Below are positions 1 to 8,674 of a stretch of DNA of 64,000 nt, in pieces (position 1 is the first letter of the stretch; every line of letters begins with the position of its first letter). The notes under the pieces were generated by a model. That model was not told the origin of the DNA, ran no database searches, and worked only from the letters and a program-made list of their open reading frames with translations. Source of the stretch: Pseudomonas mandelii (GTDB lineage Bacteria; Pseudomonadota; Gammaproteobacteria; Pseudomonadales; Pseudomonadaceae); the NCBI RefSeq assembly GCF_024138395.1, contig NZ_JAMYDU010000003.1, positions 1 to 64,000 on the forward strand. Direction: 5' to 3'. Both the position numbers and the translations under genes were made by a program.

Positions 1-101
1 TGCCCTGATGAAAAATCAGAGCGAATACCAGCCGACCTGAAGTTGCGGGGTTGTCCTGCAACATAGAATCTCCCACATTTGATTTGTGTACGCCGCAAAT
101 C

Positions 102-131
102 CCCTGTGGGAGCGGGCTTGCTCGCGAAAGC
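102..131. repeat. Single REP element
   Basis: A lone copy of the Pseudomonas REP core (ctgtgggagcgggcttgctc, then gcgaaagcg) lies just downstream of cbpM, which is read from the minus strand. No facing partner arm is visible within 100 bp. Confidence 0.75.
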
Positions 132-161
132 GTCCTCAAGGGCAACACAAAAACAGCACGA

Positions 162-467
162 CTACTCGACCACCAGCCGCCCCAAGCGCTGCTTGAGCAT
201 GCGGTTCTCGGCCCGCAGTTGCTGGACCTCTTCCAGCAGGTCCAGCGCCAGGGCGACGCCTTCCCATTCCAGCTCAAGGTCGCGCCGCAGCTTGGCGGCG
301 CGCTTGGCCAACACCAGCTCATAGTCGGTGAAGCGCCAATCCTTGGGCAATGCCCCCTGAGGTTCGAGGATGCCGTGTTCGACGATCTCGATCACGTGCA
401 CATCCGACAGTTCGGCCGCCTCACAGAATTCTGCCAGGTCCAATAGAACGATCACGGGGTCGCTCAC
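162..467 (-). CDS. cbpM: Chaperone modulator CbpM
   Basis: A 101-residue cytoplasmic protein of the CbpM family, which binds the J domain of CbpA and blocks its co-chaperone and DNA-binding activity. The start is a GTG at the 467 end, chosen because a strong ribosome-binding site (AAGGAGGAG) stands 6 bases before it. Residues about 1-50 fit the MerR-like winged-helix part of the family. Residues about 52-100 are a Leu/Arg/Glu-rich helix with heptad leucines, likely a coiled coil. It lies 24 bp downstream of cbpA in the same direction, the usual cbpA-cbpM operon, so both are probably made from one transcript. The identification rests on length, the coiled-coil C-terminus and the neighbour. Confidence 0.88.
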   Translation of the reverse strand: MSDPVIVLLDLAEFCEAAELSDVHVIEIVEHGILEPQGALPKDWRFTDYELVLAKRAAKLRRDLELEWEGVALALDLLEEVQQLRAENRMLKQRLGRLVVE

Positions 468-491
468 GATTGGCTCCTCCTTATCTCAAAA

Positions 492-1439
492 TCAAAAGTT
501 CTCTCGCGGATCGAAAGGGGCTTTTTTTGCCAGCTCCTCCCACAATTCTTTGACGTCATGGTCGAGTTTTTTCGGCATCACTGCCTTCAACTGCACGAAC
601 AGGTAGCCACGGTGACCGGCCTTGTGCAGCAGGCCGTGGCCCTTGGCGCGCATGCGCTGGCCATTCTGGCTACCGGCTGGAATCTTGAGGTTGATCTTGC
701 CGGTCAGGGTCGGCACCGCGACTTCGGCCCCCAGCGCCAGTTCCCACGGCGCCAGCGGCACGGTGATGATCAGGTTCTCGCCTTCGACATCGAATTTGGG
801 GTGCGGCGCAAAACGAATGGTCAGGTACAGGTCGCCATTGGCCCCGCCACCGACGCCCGGCGCCCCTTGGCCCTTGAGGCGGATGCGCTCGCCGTCGGTC
901 ACGCCGGCGGGGATCTTCACGTTCAGGCTTTTGCTGGTATTGCTGACATGCTGGCCGGCAGCGTTGTAATGCGGCACCTGGAAACTGACTTTCTTCGATT
1001 CGGTCGAGAGGGTTTCTTCCAGAAAAACCGGTAATTCCATTTCCACGTCTTGCCCTCGACGCCCGGCGCTTCGGCCCGACCGCCCACCACCACTGAAACC
1101 CGGACCACGGTTGCCGAAAATCGAACTGAAGAAGTCCGAGAAATCGCCCGTGTCCTGACCACCACCCCCGAAACCACCGCGGCTCTGCCAACCCGGAGGG
1201 CCCTGAAAGGGCTGACCGTGGTGGCCGTATTTGCGCAAGTCGTCGTATTCGGCGCGCTTGTCAGCGCTTTTCAGCGCTTCATAGGCTTCCGACGCATCCT
1301 TGAACTTGGACTCGGCGTCCTTTTCCTTGCTGACATCGGGGTGGTATTTGCGCGCCAGCTTTCGATAGGCGGCCTTGATCGCCTTGTCGTCCGCGGTCGG
1401 CTCCACACCGAGAATCTTGTAATAGTCTTTGAAGTCCAT
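492..1439 (-). CDS. cbpA: Curved-DNA-binding co-chaperone CbpA (J protein)
   Basis: A 315-residue class B J-domain protein that stimulates DnaK ATPase and, in E. coli, also binds curved DNA in the nucleoid. The J domain covers residues 1-70 with the HPD motif at 33-35. A Gly/Phe-rich linker (about 75-125) follows, then two beta-sandwich substrate-binding domains (about 130-300). The Cys-rich zinc finger of DnaJ is absent, which separates CbpA from DnaJ. The ATG at 1439 beginning [10 protein letters not shown] is preferred to an upstream in-frame start because the J domain begins there. It is followed by cbpM and is divergent from an Hsp70 gene, which gives a small chaperone cluster. Confidence 0.93.
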   Translation of the reverse strand: MDFKDYYKILGVEPTADDKAIKAAYRKLARKYHPDVSKEKDAESKFKDASEAYEALKSADKRAEYDDLRKYGHHGQPFQGPPGWQSRGGFGGGGQDTGDFSDFFSSIFGNRGPGFSGGGRSGRSAGRRGQDVEMELPVFLEETLSTESKKVSFQVPHYNAAGQHVSNTSKSLNVKIPAGVTDGERIRLKGQGAPGVGGGANGDLYLTIRFAPHPKFDVEGENLIITVPLAPWELALGAEVAVPTLTGKINLKIPAGSQNGQRMRAKGHGLLHKAGHRGYLFVQLKAVMPKKLDHDVKELWEELAKKAPFDPRENF

Positions 1440-1735
1440 CGAGGGAATCACCATCCATTATCGAAATCGCGCCGCTGGGCACAGCATGCTCTTGTTTGCA
1501 GCATCTGGATTGACCGATCTCAAAGTTGTGACCGGGCAGCGCATCAGAAGTTTATCGGCAGCAGGGCGCGGTTCTTGCAGTCGCCCAGGGGTTGCCAAGT
1601 CTATGCAGGGAAGTTTGGGGGTGATTGGGCATCTTTCAAGCGCTGAGCGCTGCGATTTAACGGATAGTCGGCCTTCGAATCTTCGCCGCACTGGCATACA
1701 CTGCGCGGCCGTTTTTTAACCGGAACTTGAAAGAC

Positions 1736-3010
1736 ATGAAAAACGCATCCCCAGCCCGTGCCTGCGGTATCGACTTCGGCACGTCCAACTCCACCGTCGG
1801 TTGGTTGCGCCCTGGCATGGAAACGCTGATCGCGCTGGAGGACGACAAGATCACCCTGCCCTCGGTGGTCTTCTTCAATATGGAAGAACGCCGCCCGGTT
1901 TACGGCCGGCTGGCGCTGCACGAGTACCTGGAAGGCTACGAAGGCCGGCTGATGCGCTCGCTCAAGAGCCTGTTGGGTTCCAAACTGATCAAGCACGACA
2001 CCAGCGTTCTCGGCACGGCGATGCCGTTCAAGGACCTGCTCGGACTGTTCATCGGCCAGTTGAAGAAGCGTGCCGAAGCCGCTGCCGGTCGGGAATTCGA
2101 GGAAGTGGTGCTGGGCCGTCCGGTGTTTTTCGTCGATGACGATGAACTGGCCGACCAGGAAGCAGAAAACACCCTGGTGGACGTGGCCCGCGCCATCGGC
2201 TTCAAGGACGTCTCGTTCCAGTACGAACCGATTGCAGCAGCGTTCGACTATGAGTCGACCATCGAAAAAGAAGAGCTGGTACTGATTGTCGACATCGGCG
2301 GTGGTACGTCGGACTTCTCGCTGGTGCGCCTGTCGCCTGAGCGCCGCAACCACGACAACCGTCACGACGACATTCTCGCCACCGGTGGCGTGCACATCGG
2401 CGGGACCGATTTCGACAAGCAGCTGAGCCTGCAAGGCCTGATGCCGCTGTTCGGCTACGGCAGCCGGATGAAGAGCGGCGCCTATATGCCGACCAGCCAC
2501 CACATGAACCTGGCGACCTGGCACACCATCAACTCGGTGTACTCGCAGAAGTCGACCCTGGCCCTGGGCAGCATGCGTTACGACATCGAAGACACCGGCG
2601 GCATCGATCGCCTGTTCAAGCTGATCGACCAGCGCGCCGGCCATTGGCTGGCCATGGAAGTGGAAGAAACCAAGATCCAGCTGACCCACGCCGACAGCCG
2701 CCATGTGCCACTGGATCGGATCGAACCGGGTTTGAGCGTGGAACTGAGCCGGGCACTGTTCGAATCGGCCATCGACAACCTGCTGGAGCGGGTGCGCAAC
2801 AGCGTGACCCAGTTGTTGAACGACGCCAACGTGCGGGTCGATCAGGTGGACACGGTATTCTTCACCGGCGGTTCGAGCGGAATTCCGGCGCTGCGCAACA
2901 GCGTCTCGGCGATGTTGCCGAATGCGCGGCATGTGGAAGGGAACATCTTCGGCAGCATCGGCAGCGGGTTGGCGATCGAGGCGGCCAAGCGTTACGGCCC
3001 GATGGATTGA
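1736..3010 (+). CDS. Short Hsp70-family protein (YegD-like)
   Basis: A 424-residue protein made almost entirely of an actin-like Hsp70 ATPase fold. The phosphate-1 loop GIDFGTSNSTVGW lies near residue 10, and the second nucleotide-binding motif (VDIGGGTSDFSLV) near residue 185. The C-terminal GGSSGIPALR segment is the adenosine-binding motif. The substrate-binding domain of DnaK is missing, as in the YegD family, so it may not act as a general chaperone. The ATG at 1736 is chosen; a TTG three codons upstream would add only three residues. It is divergent from cbpA across a 296-bp gap, which suggests a link to the J protein, but that partnership is inference. Confidence 0.88.
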   Translation: MKNASPARACGIDFGTSNSTVGWLRPGMETLIALEDDKITLPSVVFFNMEERRPVYGRLALHEYLEGYEGRLMRSLKSLLGSKLIKHDTSVLGTAMPFKDLLGLFIGQLKKRAEAAAGREFEEVVLGRPVFFVDDDELADQEAENTLVDVARAIGFKDVSFQYEPIAAAFDYESTIEKEELVLIVDIGGGTSDFSLVRLSPERRNHDNRHDDILATGGVHIGGTDFDKQLSLQGLMPLFGYGSRMKSGAYMPTSHHMNLATWHTINSVYSQKSTLALGSMRYDIEDTGGIDRLFKLIDQRAGHWLAMEVEETKIQLTHADSRHVPLDRIEPGLSVELSRALFESAIDNLLERVRNSVTQLLNDANVRVDQVDTVFFTGGSSGIPALRNSVSAMLPNARHVEGNIFGSIGSGLAIEAAKRYGPMD

Positions 3011-3026
3011 CCTGATTTTGTGGTGC

Positions 3027-3119
3027 GTCCTTCGCGGGCAAGCCTCGCTCCTACAGGTCATGCGGCGTTTTCGCGGCACACACCTAACCTGTAGGAGCGA
3101 GGCTTGCCCGCGAAGGCGT
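3027..3119. repeat. REP pair (inverted)
   Basis: Two facing REP cores (3029-3058 and 3088-3119) are separated by about 30 bp, between the ends of the converging Hsp70 and AI-2E permease genes. The pair can fold as a long stem and probably serves as the 3' boundary of both transcripts. Confidence 0.9.
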
Positions 3120-3146
3120 CAGATCAGGCAATGCATATCGACCTGA

Positions 3147-4160
3147 TCAAACCATCCCCACCTGCTTCAACTCACTCTTCAGATACGCGTAATAAATCGG
3201 CCCCGCCACCACCCCCGGCAGGCCGAACGCGGCTTCGAACACCAGCATCGCCAGCAGCAACTCCCACGACTTGGCACTGATCTGCCCGCCGACGATGCGC
3301 GCGTTGAGGAAATATTCGAGCTTGTGGATAACAATCAGGTAACCCAGCGCCGCCACCGCCACCCAGATCGACAGCGACAACCCGACGATGGTGATCAAGG
3401 TGTTCGAGATCAGATTGCCAATCACCGGCAGCAGGCCGAGCAGGAAGGTCAGCACGATCAGGGTTTTGGTCAGCGGCAGCTTGATCCCGAACATCGGCAG
3501 GACCACCGCGAGGAAAATCCCGGTGAAGAAGGTGTTGAGCAGGGAAATCTTGATCTGGGCGAAAACGATGTTGCGAAACGCCTGAACCAACAGGTGCAAG
3601 CGGTCGAACAGCGCTGCGGCCAAGGGCTTGCGCTTGGTCACATCCGGCGCTCGCTGCAAGGCGATGATCGCCCCCAGCACCATGCCGATCAGCAGCGTCA
3701 CGAACATGTGCGCCGCGTCCTTACCCACCAGTTGCAAATCGCTGAGATGCTTGCTCATCCACTGACCGATGGCTACCCGGAACTCGGCGGCACTGGCCGG
3801 CAAATAAGCGTCGATGAACGGCGGCAACTGCCCGCGTGCGCGGTCGACCACCACCATGAATTTATCGAGAGAAGCGCCAGGGTTTTCCGCCTCGTGCAGC
3901 AGAAAACTGATCGCGCCGGCAAAGATCAGCGCCAGCACGCTGACCACTAATGTTCCCAGCAACGCCACCGCCAGCCAACGCGCACGGCGACCTTCGATCA
4001 GCCGCTGCAATTGCGGCGTGAGCATGTTGACCAGTTCGAACACCAACAACCCGGCCAGCAGGCTGGGCAGTAATCGCAGAGGGAGCACCAGCAGCAAACC
4101 ACCAAAAATGATGACCCAGCTGATAAGCAACAAGACCTGACGTTGAGAAAACGCTGACAT
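3147..4160 (-). CDS. AI-2E family transporter
   Basis: A 337-residue inner-membrane protein with about seven to eight hydrophobic segments. Two are close to the N-terminus (about 8-45), one near 62-85, one near 150-170, and a cluster in the C-terminal half (about 210-315). The PxxxGxxIxNxxI-like stretch in the C-terminal half is typical of the AI-2E/TqsA/PerM superfamily. Members export small molecules or drive Na+/H+ antiport, and the substrate cannot be told from sequence. The ATG at 4160 is the first plausible start. It stands alone, with no operon partner. Confidence 0.85.
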   Translation of the reverse strand: MSAFSQRQVLLLISWVIIFGGLLLVLPLRLLPSLLAGLLVFELVNMLTPQLQRLIEGRRARWLAVALLGTLVVSVLALIFAGAISFLLHEAENPGASLDKFMVVVDRARGQLPPFIDAYLPASAAEFRVAIGQWMSKHLSDLQLVGKDAAHMFVTLLIGMVLGAIIALQRAPDVTKRKPLAAALFDRLHLLVQAFRNIVFAQIKISLLNTFFTGIFLAVVLPMFGIKLPLTKTLIVLTFLLGLLPVIGNLISNTLITIVGLSLSIWVAVAALGYLIVIHKLEYFLNARIVGGQISAKSWELLLAMLVFEAAFGLPGVVAGPIYYAYLKSELKQVGMV

Positions 4161-4236
4161 ACAGCCTCAAAACGAACGACGTAAAAGGATTGGCAGTCTG
4201 CCAGCGTTCTGGGGCGAGCACTAGGGATTGTGCATA

Positions 4237-4267
4237 ACCTGTAGGAGCGAGGCTTGCCCGCGAATGG
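4237..4267. repeat. Single REP element
   Basis: One intact REP core (acctgtaggagcgaggcttg then cccgcgaa) lies upstream of the AI-2E gene. A broken facing arm follows at about 4309-4350: 'gcgggcaag' and 'cgctcctacagg' are present but separated by roughly 14 extra bases. The pair seems to be decaying. Confidence 0.75.
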
Positions 4268-4356
4268 CTCACTGCTTATGCCACTGACGGACCGCATTAT
4301 CGTTCATGGCGGGCAAGTCGGATCGCCGCACCGCTCGCTCCTACAGGAGAAGCCAC

Positions 4357-4656
4357 TTATTTCTTCTTCAGGCACTCGCTCATGAAGGTTTTGCGCGCAT
4401 CACCCGTGAGGGCCTGGGTGGTGGCGGTGGCATTACAGGTTTTCATCCGTTCCTGCGGGGTGCTCGGCACAACCGCTTCGGCCGGCGCGGCTTTGAGGCA
4501 GGTGCTCATGAAGGCTTTGCGCTCGTCGCCCTTGAGGCTTTTTGCGGTAGCGTCGGCATTGCAGGTGGTCATTTTGTTCTGTTGGGCAGTGGCGGCGAAA
4601 CCTTGGGAGCAGAGCAGCAAACCGACCATCAACAACGGGGCACGCAACATCTTCAT
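4357..4656 (-). CDS. psiF: PsiF-family exported repeat protein
   Basis: A 99-residue protein with a signal peptide (MKMLRAPLLMVGLLLCSQGFA, cut after about residue 21) followed by two PsiF repeats. Each repeat has the pattern M-x-x-C-N-A-x-A-x-x-x-x-L-x-G-x-x-R-K-x-F-M-S-x-C-L-K, at about 29-56 and 71-98. Each carries two cysteines that could form disulfides in the periplasm. E. coli PsiF is phosphate-starvation induced and of unknown function. A ribosome-binding site AAGGAG stands before the ATG at 4656. I looked for a Pho box upstream and saw no convincing one. A GCCGCA...TGCGGC hairpin at 4674-4693 lies just before the ribosome-binding site, where it may end the upstream AraC-family transcript. 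Confidence 0.87.
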   Translation of the reverse strand: MKMLRAPLLMVGLLLCSQGFAATAQQNKMTTCNADATAKSLKGDERKAFMSTCLKAAPAEAVVPSTPQERMKTCNATATTQALTGDARKTFMSECLKKK

Positions 4657-4728
4657 GGAGTGTTCTCCTTGTTGCCGCACCGATGGATGCGGCCTCGTTT
4701 CGGAGTGTAGACAAAGCCTGTTACACGT

Positions 4729-5517
4729 TCACCTGCTATCGAGGTGGCTGCGTCGATATTGCTCAGGCGTGCACCCGGCCTGACGCTGAAACATCGCGAT
4801 AAAGGCCGAGCCGGTGCTGTAGCCCATGTCGAAGGCGATTTCCTGAATGCTGCGCTGGCTGTCCAGCGCCTCGATCGCCGCCAGAAACCGCAGCCGTTGC
4901 CGCCACTCACCGAAACTCATGCCCAACTCGCGAACAAACTGCCGCGCCAACGTGCGTTCGCTGACGTGAATGTGTACGGCCCAGTGCGCCAATGGCCGGT
5001 TATCCCCGGGCTCGGCCTGCAAGGCTTCAAGGATGGCGAGCAGCCCGGGGCTGCTGGCGTAGGGCAAGTAACACTCATGCATCGGCGCCTGTTGCAGTTG
5101 GTCCACCAGCACTTGAGCCAGTCGCTGGTCTGCATCGTGTTCGGGAATTTTCACATCACGGGCGGCGAAGTCTTTCAGGATCGCCTTGAGGATGTCACTG
5201 ATCGCCAGGGTGCAGGCCTGCTGCGGCAGATCGCGACACAGCGCGGGCGCAAGGCAGACCGCGCGGTAATTGATCGGCTGATTGCTATAAAAACTGTGCT
5301 CGGTACCGGGCGGCACCCACACCGCGTATTGCGGCGGCGACATGAAGCGGCGGCTGCCGATTTCCATGTGCAAGACGCCATTGGCCGAGTACTCGAGGGT
5401 GCCCCAAGGGTGATGGTGGGCCGAGGCGTACTCGTGGGTGTTGAAGTCGGCATAACGGAAATAGACCGGGGCTGGCAGTTCACTGAAATCCAGCAGGTCG
5501 ATGTGTTTGCTGTTCAT
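4729..5517 (-). CDS. AraC-family transcriptional regulator
   Basis: A 262-residue regulator with an N-terminal cupin-like sensor domain (about 20-120, with a HHHPWGTLEYSANGVL-type motif) and a C-terminal AraC double helix-turn-helix (about 165-262, including SIQEIAFDMGYSTGSAF in the second HTH). The ATG at 5517 is used; the open frame extends five codons further to a TTG. It is divergent from an EamA-type exporter with a 97-bp gap. Regulators of this type commonly control the neighbouring exporter, so that gene is the likely target. The effector is unknown. Confidence 0.88.
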   Translation of the reverse strand: MNSKHIDLLDFSELPAPVYFRYADFNTHEYASAHHHPWGTLEYSANGVLHMEIGSRRFMSPPQYAVWVPPGTEHSFYSNQPINYRAVCLAPALCRDLPQQACTLAISDILKAILKDFAARDVKIPEHDADQRLAQVLVDQLQQAPMHECYLPYASSPGLLAILEALQAEPGDNRPLAHWAVHIHVSERTLARQFVRELGMSFGEWRQRLRFLAAIEALDSQRSIQEIAFDMGYSTGSAFIAMFQRQAGCTPEQYRRSHLDSR

Positions 5518-5614
5518 GCTGTCCGGAATCAAAGGCAGGTTGTCTGGATCGCAGTATAGGCATTGATACAGACAGGCGGATAATCACCCTTCATTAACGT
5601 TCTGGTTTTTCCCG

Positions 5615-6502
5615 ATGCAATACGCTTATCCCCTGCTGGCCATTTTTATTTGGGCCGGTAACACCGTGATCAACAAACTCGCGGTCGGCGCGATTTTTCC
5701 CGCCGAAATCGGCTTCTATCGCTGGCTGCTGGCCGCCATGTTGTTCACGCCTTTCATGCTTAAACCGGTGATCACCCACTGGTCGTTGATCCGCCCGAAC
5801 CTGGGCAGGATTTTCATTCTCGGTGTGCTTGGCATGGCGGTTTATCAGAGCCTGGCCTACTTTGCTGCGACGCTGACTTCGGCCACCAACATGGGGATCA
5901 TTTTGTCGCTGATGCCATTGATGTCGCTGGCCATGGCGATTGTCAGCCTCGGCCAACGCCTGACCGCCGGCGCACTGGCCGGCGCGGTGTTGTCATTTGC
6001 GGGTGTCTTGGTGGTGGTGTCGTCCGGCAGCCTTGGCGCGTTGCTGGAACACGGGGTGAACCTGGGTGACGCGATGATGTTGATCGCCACGCTGGCGTAT
6101 GCGATTTACAGCACCTTGCTGAAAAAATGGCAGCTGCGTTTGCCGCCGCTGGTGTTGTTGTATTTGCAGGTGTTGGTTGCGGTGGTGTTGCTGTTTCCGT
6201 TGTTCCTCGCCTCACCGAAAATCGGTCCGACCCTGCAGAACATTCCGTTGGTGCTCTACGCCTGCCTGCTGGCTTCGATGCTTGCGCCGCTGGCGTGGAT
6301 GCAGGCCGTGGTGCGCCTGGGGCCGAGCCGGACTACGCTGTTTTTCAATTTGCTGCCGTTGCTTACGGCACTGATTGCGGCGGTGGTGCTGCATGAGCAG
6401 TTGGCGCTGTATCACCTGGTGGGTGGGGTGTTGACGTTGGGTGGGGTGATTCTTTCCGAGCGCTGGACCACCGTGCTTGGCCGAAAGGTCAGTGTTGCCT
6501 GA
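5615..6502 (+). CDS. EamA-type drug/metabolite (DMT) exporter
   Basis: A 295-residue inner-membrane protein with ten predicted transmembrane helices in two EamA repeats (about 1-135 and 145-290). It starts with the typical short cytoplasmic N-terminus MQYAYPLLAIFIWAGNTVIN. The second repeat ends with the conserved HEQLALYHLVGGVLTLGGV segment. Members export amino acids, toxins or other metabolites and the substrate is not predictable here. It is divergent from the AraC regulator at 4729-5517. A REP pair follows the stop codon closely. Confidence 0.88.
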   Translation: MQYAYPLLAIFIWAGNTVINKLAVGAIFPAEIGFYRWLLAAMLFTPFMLKPVITHWSLIRPNLGRIFILGVLGMAVYQSLAYFAATLTSATNMGIILSLMPLMSLAMAIVSLGQRLTAGALAGAVLSFAGVLVVVSSGSLGALLEHGVNLGDAMMLIATLAYAIYSTLLKKWQLRLPPLVLLYLQVLVAVVLLFPLFLASPKIGPTLQNIPLVLYACLLASMLAPLAWMQAVVRLGPSRTTLFFNLLPLLTALIAAVVLHEQLALYHLVGGVLTLGGVILSERWTTVLGRKVSVA

Positions 6503-6508
6503 TATGAC

Positions 6509-6586
6509 GCTTTCGCGGGCAAGCCTCGCTCCTACAGGCTTTGTGAACACCACACACCTTGTAGGAGCGAGGCTTGCCCGCGAAGA
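6509..6586. repeat. REP pair (inverted)
   Basis: Facing REP cores sit at 6509-6539 and 6558-6586, between the converging DMT exporter and lipase genes. The tail 'cgcgaagaacgataacgcgg' after the right arm recurs almost unchanged at 31144-31163, so the repeated unit is longer than the core. Confidence 0.9.
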
Positions 6587-6610
6587 ACGATAACGCGGTC
6601 CAACTGCCGT

Positions 6611-7501
6611 TCACACACCGGCGGCCTTCAACCGCGCCGCATGCTCGACAAACAACCGCACCGGCTCTGCGCCCTTGCCCACCAGCCCCAGTGATTGATT
6701 GACGATATCGAAGTGATCCATCGGGTATTCATCGCCAATCACCGTCCCCAAATGCGAGCTGTAACGCCCGACCATCCCGTCGCAATGCCCCGCCTCGCGC
6801 ACGAAAGTCCTGGCAAACAACCGGCAAGCGCGATTAGTCCCGTCGAACAGGTTGCATCCGCGATTGGTCTTGCCTGGCTGTAAAGTCCCGGACCAGGAGT
6901 AATACCGCACGCCATTGACCACTTCCGGGCCATGCCCGCCCCAAGTGTCAGGCAGGCCCTGTGGATAACGCTGATTGAACAGCGCCACGCCTGCGGTGGT
7001 CAGGGATTGGTGCGAAGCCGGGATATCCACCGGCAGTCTCGGCCCGCGATAGCCGGTTTCCAGCAGGCACATCAACGCGCTGATCAGCCACAGCAAAAAG
7101 CTCAGCAGCCGGCCCTTGGCGCTGTCTGCCGGATAATGGGTGTACAGATAGTCCGCCAGTTCCGAACCGTGATTCGGCCCGGCCACCGAGGTCACCGAAG
7201 CCACCTGATCCGGGCGTTTTGCCGCGGCGTAACGGGCGGTCAGCGAGCCTTGGCTGTGGCCGATCAGGTTGACTTTCTCAGCCCCGGTTTCGCGCAGAAT
7301 TTCCTCGATCCGCGCCAGCAATTGCTCGCCGCGCACCTCGGTGGAATTGAGCGGCGAGACCTGCACTGCGATCACGGTCGCCCCATCCCGGCGCAGCGCC
7401 GAAATGATTCCGTACCAATAGGGATAGAGCAACAGACGGATAAAACCGAGCATCCCCGGGACCAGCACCAAGGGGTAACGCGTGGCGGAACCTTGCGACA
7501 T
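6611..7501 (-). CDS. Triacylglycerol lipase-like alpha/beta hydrolase without signal peptide
   Basis: A 296-residue alpha/beta hydrolase related to Pseudomonas family I lipases. The oxyanion-side strand YPLVLVPGMLGF is near residue 9 and the nucleophile elbow GHSQGS near residue 101. The C-terminal region AGHCDGMVGRYSSHLG supplies the Asp, and the MDHFD stretch should supply the His. These residues would complete the Ser-Asp-His triad. Unlike secreted family I lipases it has no signal peptide: the N-terminus MSQGSATRYPLV runs straight into the fold, and no Lif foldase gene is nearby. It is therefore more likely cytoplasmic or membrane associated, perhaps acting on endogenous lipid or polyester. 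Substrate unknown. Confidence 0.8.
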   Translation of the reverse strand: MSQGSATRYPLVLVPGMLGFIRLLLYPYWYGIISALRRDGATVIAVQVSPLNSTEVRGEQLLARIEEILRETGAEKVNLIGHSQGSLTARYAAAKRPDQVASVTSVAGPNHGSELADYLYTHYPADSAKGRLLSFLLWLISALMCLLETGYRGPRLPVDIPASHQSLTTAGVALFNQRYPQGLPDTWGGHGPEVVNGVRYYSWSGTLQPGKTNRGCNLFDGTNRACRLFARTFVREAGHCDGMVGRYSSHLGTVIGDEYPMDHFDIVNQSLGLVGKGAEPVRLFVEHAARLKAAGV

Positions 7502-7607
7502 GGATGAACATCCTTGTGATCGGTGAGATGAAGCAAGGCAGGATGCAAGGCATCAGCCAAGCATCGCCACCCAAGATGACAACTCAACGACCAGTCTATG
7601 ACATCGC

Positions 7608-7913
7608 TTACTTCAACCCCACCACGCCCGCCACAATCAGCCCGACCGAAACCAGCTTGAGCGCGGTCAGGCTTTCGCCGAGCAGCGCAAAGCCGAGAAA
7701 CACCGTGCCCAGTGAACCGATCGCGGTCCAGATCGGGTAGGCGATGCTCACCGGCAATTCGCGCATGGCCAGGGTCAGGAAGTAAATCCCGCCCACTGCG
7801 GCTACCCCGGTAATCACTGACGGCCAGAGACGGGTGAAGCCTTCGGCGTACTTCATGCCCATAGCGAAGGTGACCTCGAACCCGGCGGCGATCAGCAAGA
7901 ACAACCAGGCCAT
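7608..7913 (-). CDS. SMR-family small multidrug/guanidinium exporter
   Basis: A 101-residue inner-membrane protein with four transmembrane helices, as usual for SMR proteins. The conserved membrane glutamate lies in helix 1 (AAGFEVTFAMGMKYAEGF, Glu13). The motif PVSIAYPIWTAIGSLGTVF in helix 3 is family-specific. It could be a QacE-type drug antiporter or a SugE/Gdx-type guanidinium exporter; sequence alone does not settle this. Its ATG directly abuts the TAG stop of azoR, with no bases between, so the two are translationally coupled. Confidence 0.85.
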   Translation of the reverse strand: MAWLFLLIAAGFEVTFAMGMKYAEGFTRLWPSVITGVAAVGGIYFLTLAMRELPVSIAYPIWTAIGSLGTVFLGFALLGESLTALKLVSVGLIVAGVVGLK

Positions 7914-8552
7914 CTAGAACTCCCTGGCCAGCGCCAGCAAACGCTGCTCGGCCTCGGCCACGGAAACCTGGAAGGTACGCTCGGCGGACTCTTCGCCCTC
8001 GGCAGCGACAACGGTGACGTCGGTGATGCCGATGAAACCCAAAGCGGTACGCAGCAACGGATCGGCATGGTTCATCGCTTCAAGCTCACCGCCAGGGCCG
8101 AAGCCAAAACCGCCACGACTGGTGACGATCAACGCTTTCTTGCCCCGCACCAGCGGTTCGTACTGTGCGATGCCGTTGTCCAAGGTGTGATTGAACGTCA
8201 GCCCGAGCCGCACAATCTGGTCGATCCAAGCCTTGAGGCCGCTGGGCACGCTGAAGTTGTACATCGGCGTGGAAATCACCAACAGATCATGGCCGAGCAA
8301 TTCCCCCACCAATTCATCGCTGAGTGCCAGGTCAGCCTGCATCGACAGTGGTCGCGCTTCAGGCTCCGGATGAAAAGCGGCCGCCACGAACGCTTCGTTG
8401 ACGGCCGGAATCAACGCCCGACCGACTTCCCGCCGAGTCAGTTGCGACTGTGGGTTGCGCACCTGCCAGGCGGAAAGAAACACTTCGGCCAAACGCCGCG
8501 AGTGAGAACGGTCGCCACGGGGGCTGGCGTGAATGGCAAGAATTCTGCTCAT
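7914..8552 (-). CDS. azoR: FMN-dependent NADH-azoreductase
   Basis: A 212-residue flavodoxin-like oxidoreductase that reduces quinones and azo compounds with NADH using FMN. It opens with [20 protein letters not shown], which holds the FMN phosphate-binding loop. The middle contains the FMN-binding [20 protein letters not shown] motif at about 95-115 and the [12 protein letters not shown] segment near residue 145. The ATG at 8552 is chosen over upstream in-frame starts because the family N-terminus begins there. It is divergent from a LysR regulator (8675-9607) and followed without gap by an SMR exporter. This suggests an electrophile or xenobiotic response unit. Confidence 0.9.
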   Translation of the reverse strand: MSRILAIHASPRGDRSHSRRLAEVFLSAWQVRNPQSQLTRREVGRALIPAVNEAFVAAAFHPEPEARPLSMQADLALSDELVGELLGHDLLVISTPMYNFSVPSGLKAWIDQIVRLGLTFNHTLDNGIAQYEPLVRGKKALIVTSRGGFGFGPGGELEAMNHADPLLRTALGFIGITDVTVVAAEGEESAERTFQVSVAEAEQRLLALAREF

Positions 8553-8674
8553 GTGAATCTCCTTGAGGGCTAAACTGAAACGGCTTGTGCTTGCAGCTTG
8601 AAGCGCGCAGCTGCCTCTCTTCAAATGAACAAAAATCAGTCTGGATGAATCCATTTCATCCATGGAGTTCTAAA

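Noticed and set aside
1601..3079. 492-residue open frame antisense to the Hsp70 gene
   Set aside because: The plus-strand Hsp70 motifs are intact; the antisense product is rich in Gln, His and Arg, typical of a shadow frame.
4657..4728. Pho box upstream of psiF
   Set aside because: No pair of CTGTCAT-like 7-mers with 4-bp spacing is visible; only a GC hairpin is present.
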